Source of the DNA: Gammaproteobacteria bacterium
GTDB lineage: Bacteria > Pseudomonadota > Gammaproteobacteria > Arenicellales > JAJDZL01
Reading direction: 5' to 3'
Length of the DNA: 46,590 nucleotides
Assembly (NCBI GenBank): GCA_022823405.1
Contig: JAJDXD010000140.1
Location: forward strand, 1 to 46,590
The notes under the pieces are model-generated. The model saw only the letters and a program-made list of their open reading frames with translations. It had not been told where the DNA came from and searched no databases. A program made the position numbers and the translations under genes. Shown in pieces: positions 42,456 through 46,590 of the stretch. Positions within the stretch are counted from its first letter, which is position 1; the number at the start of each line of letters is the position of its first letter.

Positions 42456-45016
42456 CAGAAAGTTCAAAGAGTCCACTTACACCCATGATGCAGCAGTATA
42501 TGCGCATCAAGGCAGACTACCCGAACACACTACTCTTTTACCGCATGGGGGATTTCTACGAACTCTTCTATGAGGATGCTGAAAAAGCTTCAAACTTGCT
42601 GGGCATCACTCTGACCAGCCGAAGCAAATCAAGTCCCAACCCAATCAAGATGGCTGGTGTGCCATTCCACAGCGTTGATACATACATCCGAAAGCTGATA
42701 GATCTTTCTGAATCTGTTGCAATTTGCGAACAGATCGGTGACCCGGCAAATTCGAAAGGACCCGTAGAACGCAAAGTCACCCGAGTGATTACACCAGGCA
42801 CACTTACTGATGAAAACCTGCTTGATGAACGCTCGGAAAGCCTGTTGTGTTCCTTTGCCAAACTGGGTGACACATGGACACTTGCTGCTCTTGATGTCGC
42901 TAGTGGCAGATTTACCGCCAGAGAAATGCCGAATGCTGAATCGATTCAATCAGAGATTGATCGAATCAAACCAGCGGAAATTCTTCATTCTGACGTAGCG
43001 GACTACTTGAATGAGTTTCAGTTCAAGCGTGCTCAAGAAGTCTCAGGCTGGTATTTCAACTTTGACCGAGCCAAATCACTTTTGGAAAAACAGTTTCAAG
43101 TGAAGAACTTGACTGCTTTCGAATGCGAACAGCATCCGGAAGCATCTGCAACCGCAGGAGCGTTGCTACAGTATGCGATTGATGTGTGGGGAAAGGAACT
43201 ACCTCATATTCATGGCCTGAAGATCGAGCGTTCCGATGAATATGTCCAAATTGATTCTCACAGCTGGCGAAATCTTGAAATTGAGACAACGCTCATGGGA
43301 GACGAACAGTACTGCCTCATCAATCTGTTCGATAAATGCTCAACCGCAATGGGTTCCAGACAAATTCGCAGATGGTTTCGCTATCCGGTTCGTGATCACG
43401 AAGAAATTAGAAGACGGCATCAGATTATTGAACACATTCTAGAGAACACTGACTATGGACGCATCGCCACGGCACTACGCCAAATTGGTGACGTTGAGCG
43501 AATTGCCTCCAGAATAGCGACACGAACTGCCAAACCTATAGATTTGGTACGCTTGAAAGATGCGTTGCGTTCAGTTCCCACGCTCGTTGAATTGCTAGCC
43601 CACGAAGAATGTTCAGAAATGCAGACACTTTGCAATCGTATGGACCCACTTCCTGAATTGACTGATCTGTTGGGTCGAGCCATACTAGACGAACCTGCAT
43701 CAGTTCTGCGAGATGGTGGCGTTATTCGGAAAGGTTACGATGCGCAGCTTGACGAACTGAACCAACTTCGGGATGACTCGGGCCAGGCTCTCATCGACCT
43801 CGAAACCCGAGAAAGAGAAAGAACTGGAATTAAAAATCTAAAGGTTCACTACAACCGGGTTCACGGATACTACATTGAAGTCTCAAGGCTTGCTGCCGAT
43901 CAGATACCGGAAGACTACAAGCGTCGCCAGACCCTGAAATCATCCGAGCGATATATCACCCCGGAACTCGCTTCATTTGAACGTCGCATACTGAATGCTA
44001 AAGAGAAGGCGCTTGGCAGAGAAAAGGAACTTTATGAGGCTCTAATTGAGCAATTGCAACAGTTTGTATCCATCATACAAACTACCTCTCAGGCTTTAGC
44101 GGAAATCGATGTCCTGAGTAATTTTGCGATTCTGTCAAAGGAGTTGAATCTAAACCGTCCCGAACTTGTGACGACCCCGGGAATCTCTATAGATCATGGC
44201 AGACACCCCGTGGTCGAGGCGGTACTGACCAAACCTTTTGTTTCAAACAGCGCCGAACTTAGTCCACACAAACGCCTGTTGCTGATTACCGGGCCGAACA
44301 TGGGTGGTAAAAGCACCTATATGCGCCAAACAGCACTGATTGTCATGCTCAGCTACACCGGTTCTTTCGTTCCGGCGAACGCTGCAAGAATAGGCCCCAT
44401 AGATCGAATATTTACTCGCATTGGTGCAGCCGACGACCTGGTTGCAGGAAACTCGACTTTTATGGTCGAAATGACAGAAATGGCGGCCATCTTGCATAGT
44501 GCAACTGAAAACAGCCTAGTTCTCGTTGATGAAATCGGCCGAGGCACAAGCACGTACGATGGACTTGCTCTCGCTTGGGCCTGTGCGGTTAGTTTACTGA
44601 ATGAAGTACGCGCGATGACTATGTTTTCCACACACTACTTCGAAATTACCGAGTTGGTCAATGAGTATCCAGGCGCAATAAACCTACATCTGGATGCAGT
44701 TAAACACAAAGGCGACATTGTGTTCATGTACGATGTCAAAGAAGGTGCAGCAAGCCAAAGTTATGGGATTGAGGTTGCGAAACTCGCCGGTGTTCCAGGT
44801 AAAGTAATTGGCGTTGCGAAAAATCGCTTAGCAAGACTTTCAAGCAGAGCAGTCGAAAGTGAACTTGTACAGGTTCAGGGTTCAGTGCAGACTTCATTGT
44901 TCAGTGCACCCTCTTCCCCTGTTCTTGAGCGGCTAAAACAGGTTCAGCCTGAAGAGCTAAATCCGCTTGAAGCACTGCAATTAATCTTCGAACTGAAAGA
45001 ACTGGAAAATGAGTAA
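42452..45016 (+). CDS. mutS: DNA mismatch repair protein MutS
   Basis: 854 aa, full length. The mismatch-reading Phe-x-Glu motif is in [14 protein letters not shown] (30-43). The connector, lever and clamp domains follow, and the ABC-type ATPase has Walker [11 protein letters not shown] (about 612-621), signature region [11 protein letters not shown], Walker [17 protein letters not shown] and the STHYFE switch. The C-terminus [15 protein letters not shown] is the tetramerisation region. It recognises mispairs and recruits MutL. Convergent with the gene at 45097. Confidence 0.97.
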   Translation: MTESSKSPLTPMMQQYMRIKADYPNTLLFYRMGDFYELFYEDAEKASNLLGITLTSRSKSSPNPIKMAGVPFHSVDTYIRKLIDLSESVAICEQIGDPANSKGPVERKVTRVITPGTLTDENLLDERSESLLCSFAKLGDTWTLAALDVASGRFTAREMPNAESIQSEIDRIKPAEILHSDVADYLNEFQFKRAQEVSGWYFNFDRAKSLLEKQFQVKNLTAFECEQHPEASATAGALLQYAIDVWGKELPHIHGLKIERSDEYVQIDSHSWRNLEIETTLMGDEQYCLINLFDKCSTAMGSRQIRRWFRYPVRDHEEIRRRHQIIEHILENTDYGRIATALRQIGDVERIASRIATRTAKPIDLVRLKDALRSVPTLVELLAHEECSEMQTLCNRMDPLPELTDLLGRAILDEPASVLRDGGVIRKGYDAQLDELNQLRDDSGQALIDLETRERERTGIKNLKVHYNRVHGYYIEVSRLAADQIPEDYKRRQTLKSSERYITPELASFERRILNAKEKALGREKELYEALIEQLQQFVSIIQTTSQALAEIDVLSNFAILSKELNLNRPELVTTPGISIDHGRHPVVEAVLTKPFVSNSAELSPHKRLLLITGPNMGGKSTYMRQTALIVMLSYTGSFVPANAARIGPIDRIFTRIGAADDLVAGNSTFMVEMTEMAAILHSATENSLVLVDEIGRGTSTYDGLALAWACAVSLLNEVRAMTMFSTHYFEITELVNEYPGAINLHLDAVKHKGDIVFMYDVKEGAASQSYGIEVAKLAGVPGKVIGVAKNRLARLSSRAVESELVQVQGSVQTSLFSAPSSPVLERLKQVQPEELNPLEALQLIFELKELENE

Positions 45017-45096
45017 TACAACAGATTGAACGCACCTGGAGATCGCAAATCGCATCCCCCAGTTGTTGTAGTTTTCTGATATTCAGAATTCCCGTG

Positions 45097-45750
45097 CTAG
45101 TTCGGATCGGAGTCAACTACCAGTCCAGTAGACACACGATTTAACACTCCGTTCTGATAAGCGATTCTGGCTGCGAGCTTTTCGCTTGAATTGAGAAATT
45201 CGAAAAGTGGTTCCAGACAGTCGAAATGATATTGCCATGGACTGTTTGTAGTGTACATCCCAGAGCGCTTGTTTGTCCAAATCTCGACATACTCTTCCAG
45301 AAAGGTGAAAGAATCTTTCAGTGATTTGATCGGACCGTCGGAAGGATCCCGAGGTACAGAACTTTCCTCTGAACTGATCGTCGCAATGAGTTTGACTGGG
45401 TTATCTCGATTTACCCGTTGGTAAATTTCTTCCAGGTCATCCGATGTTTGAGTCTGATAGATGCTTAATTTGTCGAATAGTTGAGTCAGTCGATGTCCAT
45501 ACACGAGGTCGATGCGATGCAAGGATAAAAAGCACTTTAGTCTCAGTAAGAGAGCAAGAGCGAGATTATGGTGACTGACTGATTTGAGAGACACCCAAAC
45601 ATGATGGGAATGCCACCCGGTTTCTTCACCGATTGAAGATGTCTCACCTGCATTGGCGTTCAAACGGCGAATTTCACGTTCGATCAACTCCGCTGATAGC
45701 TGAAATCCTCGAGATTCGCCCATTAGCTTTAAGTATGTCACGCTGTCCAT
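45097..45750 (-). CDS. Unrecognised protein with HEPN-like features
   Basis: 217 aa. I do not recognise it with certainty. Residues 60-112 look like a HEPN helical core: a hydrophobic helix NLALALLLRLKCFLSL (62-77), then GHRLTQLFDKL (85-95), which resembles the THDLxxLxxxL turn of HEPN proteins, and DDLEEIYQR (104-112). R79 and H86 form an R-x6-H spacing, but its place in the fold is not the usual one. The C-terminal half has another helical block with Trp and aromatic residues (YVEIWTNKRSG, SPWQYHFDCLEPLFEFL). No signal or TM. It follows the antidote gene by 30 bp in the same direction, so it is likely the partner or cargo of that regulator. Confidence 0.55.
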   Translation of the reverse strand: MDSVTYLKLMGESRGFQLSAELIEREIRRLNANAGETSSIGEETGWHSHHVWVSLKSVSHHNLALALLLRLKCFLSLHRIDLVYGHRLTQLFDKLSIYQTQTSDDLEEIYQRVNRDNPVKLIATISSEESSVPRDPSDGPIKSLKDSFTFLEEYVEIWTNKRSGMYTTNSPWQYHFDCLEPLFEFLNSSEKLAARIAYQNGVLNRVSTGLVVDSDPN

Positions 45751-45780
45751 ATAGCTTGTCTCGGTTTTTTAGATGTTTTC

Positions 45781-46215
45781 CTAGACCGACTTGTTGATAG
45801 TTGATTTGATGAGTGCCTGAGAGCTTGAACCCTCAGAACAAACAAATAAGTAAATATCACTGGAAGAACTTGGTGAGTCGCGTTCCCAAGAAACAATATT
45901 GCCAACAGTTGAGGATGTTGCCGATGAACATTCCGATGGCCGCAACTTAAGTCCTAGCGATCGTAGAACACTGAGTATTGTCGAAAAACTTGGATTACCT
46001 GTATATGAAAGGGCTTTGTATAAACTTTCACGGCCTAACCTGGACTCAGCTGCGACAGCAGTCATCCCTTTTGATTTGGCAACTTCACCAATAGTGGCAG
46101 AAATCAGTTGTGGAGACCCATCCTCAAAAGCCTCCTCCAAATAATCAATGACTTCCTGGATTGAATTGAACTGGTCAACAACATTTTGAGATCGGTTTTT
46201 CTGTTTGTTTTTCAT
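45781..46215 (-). CDS. HigA-family addiction module antidote with C-terminal extension
   Basis: 144 aa from the ATG at 46215. Residues 12-93 match COG3636-type antidotes: VIDYLEEAFEDGSPQLISA (22-40), AKSKGMTAVAAESRLGRES (46-64), LYKALSYTGNPSFSTILSV (65-83), RSLGLKLRP (85-93), i.e. an XRE-like DNA-binding unit. Family members normally end there; this one has about 50 more residues, Ser-rich, with two cysteines. The usual RelE/HigB-type toxin is absent; the next gene, 30 bp on, is the HEPN-like protein. A 22-bp perfect palindrome upstream is its probable operator. The tail could be the part that binds the non-standard partner, which is inference. Confidence 0.82.
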   Translation of the reverse strand: MKNKQKNRSQNVVDQFNSIQEVIDYLEEAFEDGSPQLISATIGEVAKSKGMTAVAAESRLGRESLYKALSYTGNPSFSTILSVLRSLGLKLRPSECSSATSSTVGNIVSWERDSPSSSSDIYLFVCSEGSSSQALIKSTINKSV

Positions 46216-46250
46216 CAACTTACATAATTACAGTGTTTTATATTGGTGGT

Positions 46251-46283
46251 ATTGTATCCTATAGGATACAATCAATTTATCAA
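46251..46283 (-). promoter_or_regulatory. Promoter with 22-bp palindromic operator of the antidote gene
   Basis: Positions 46251-46272 are a perfect 22-bp palindrome with half-sites ATTGTATCCTA and TAGGATACAAT. On the minus strand TTGATA (46283-46278) and TAGGAT (46261-46256), 16 bp apart, make a plausible promoter whose -10 lies inside the palindrome. The ATG is 36 bp further on. The layout fits autorepression by the XRE-type antidote. Confidence 0.72.
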
Positions 46284-46590
46284 TAATTCTGCGTGAGAAA
46301 GTCAATGCAGCTAACAACTGTTCGTCGATGGTTTTGAGTTGAAACTGCTCTTAGGTCTCCCTTAAATTCCCATCTCAAACAAAATTGCTGTCACTTTGTA
46401 ACATTGATTAGTATGTATCGAGTGAAAGCTTTGAACCCGTTGATTTCATAAAAAAATTCCCAATCAGTTAATCAAAATCCGATTTAATATAGGGCTTTGC
46501 GGTCCTCTTTTCGCGTAACACTTGGAGCCAGGGCAACTGCCAGAGGCTTTGAACGCATGCTTGGTGTTTATTTCATCGAAATGAACCCAT
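46284..46590. other. Right edge without a supported gene
   Basis: About 300 bp with no recognised gene. On the minus strand a frame is open from the window edge to a TGA at 46466-46464 (41 codons, WVHFDEINTKH to NRILIN), which could be the tail of a gene entering from the right, but nothing supports it beyond being open. An A/T-run at 46448-46458 follows it. Confidence 0.3.

Noticed and set aside
45490..45513. R-x6-H in the 217-aa protein as proof of a HEPN RNase
   Set aside because: The motif is short and its position in the helical order is not the usual one; kept only as a hint.
46464..46590. Open leftward frame at the right edge as a gene
   Set aside because: Only 41 codons visible, no similarity recognised and no start in the window; described as unsupported.

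Overview
The window looks like a piece of a gammaproteobacterial chromosome of moderate GC content, probably from an uncultured aquatic or sediment lineage. The evidence is gene content and order: rluD divergent from bamD, an xseB-ispA-dxs run followed by folE2, guaB-guaA, ndk-rlmN-hisS-yfgM-bamB-der, a GNAT-type gene overlapping aat, suhB overlapping mutS, and trmJ. I cannot place it below class from sequence alone. No rRNA gene, tRNA gene or CRISPR array was recognised.

Layout. 0-0.3 kb: left edge with two perfect 22-bp direct repeats and a possible truncated leftward gene. 0.3-9.7 kb: exported rhodanese, rluD/bamD, nadE, a FemAB/GNAT-like protein with aat, a LysM lipoprotein, slt and acyP. 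9.7-16 kb: leftward run xseB-ispA-dxs-folE2-orf-proS, linking isoprenoid and folate precursor supply with DNA and tRNA functions. 16.2-18.6 kb: rubrerythrin, Fe-S oxidoreductase and DUF3501, a conserved but poorly understood trio. 18.6-21.4 kb: accessory islet with an AbrB/MazE-type antitoxin and Doc-type toxin, an antidote gene broken by an amber codon, and a DehI-type haloacid dehalogenase homologue. 21.5-36 kb: housekeeping genes guaB-guaA, an aldehyde dehydrogenase, xseA, the ndk-to-der operon, mtaB and iscA. 36.2-38 kb: a second islet with an AAA+ ATPase/DUF4143 gene driven by a near-consensus promoter that is overlapped by a perfect palindrome, followed by 0.5 kb of featureless DNA. 38-45 kb: DUF3750, trmJ, a second aldehyde dehydrogenase, a 37-codon small ORF with a strong ribosome-binding site, suhB and mutS. 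45-46.6 kb: third islet, a HigA-family antidote regulator with an unusual C-terminal tail, closely followed by an unrecognised protein with HEPN-like features, behind a 22-bp perfect palindrome.

How it fits together. Most genes are core functions: envelope (bamB, bamD, yfgM, slt, LysM), RNA modification and translation (rluD, rlmN, mtaB, trmJ, proS, hisS, aat), nucleotide and cofactor supply (guaA, guaB, ndk, nadE, folE2, dxs, ispA) and DNA repair (xseA, xseB, mutS). Three small accessory islets each carry a toxin-antitoxin-like or self-regulated gene whose promoter is overlapped by a perfect inverted repeat.

The best candidate for something undescribed is the 45.1-46.3 kb pair: an antidote-type regulator without its usual RelE/HigB partner, next to an unknown protein that resembles HEPN domains by eye. 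Other departures worth attention are a divergent Aat with an insertion of about 55 residues and no equivalent of a key tryptophan, and an IspA lacking the conserved segment after its second Asp-rich motif.
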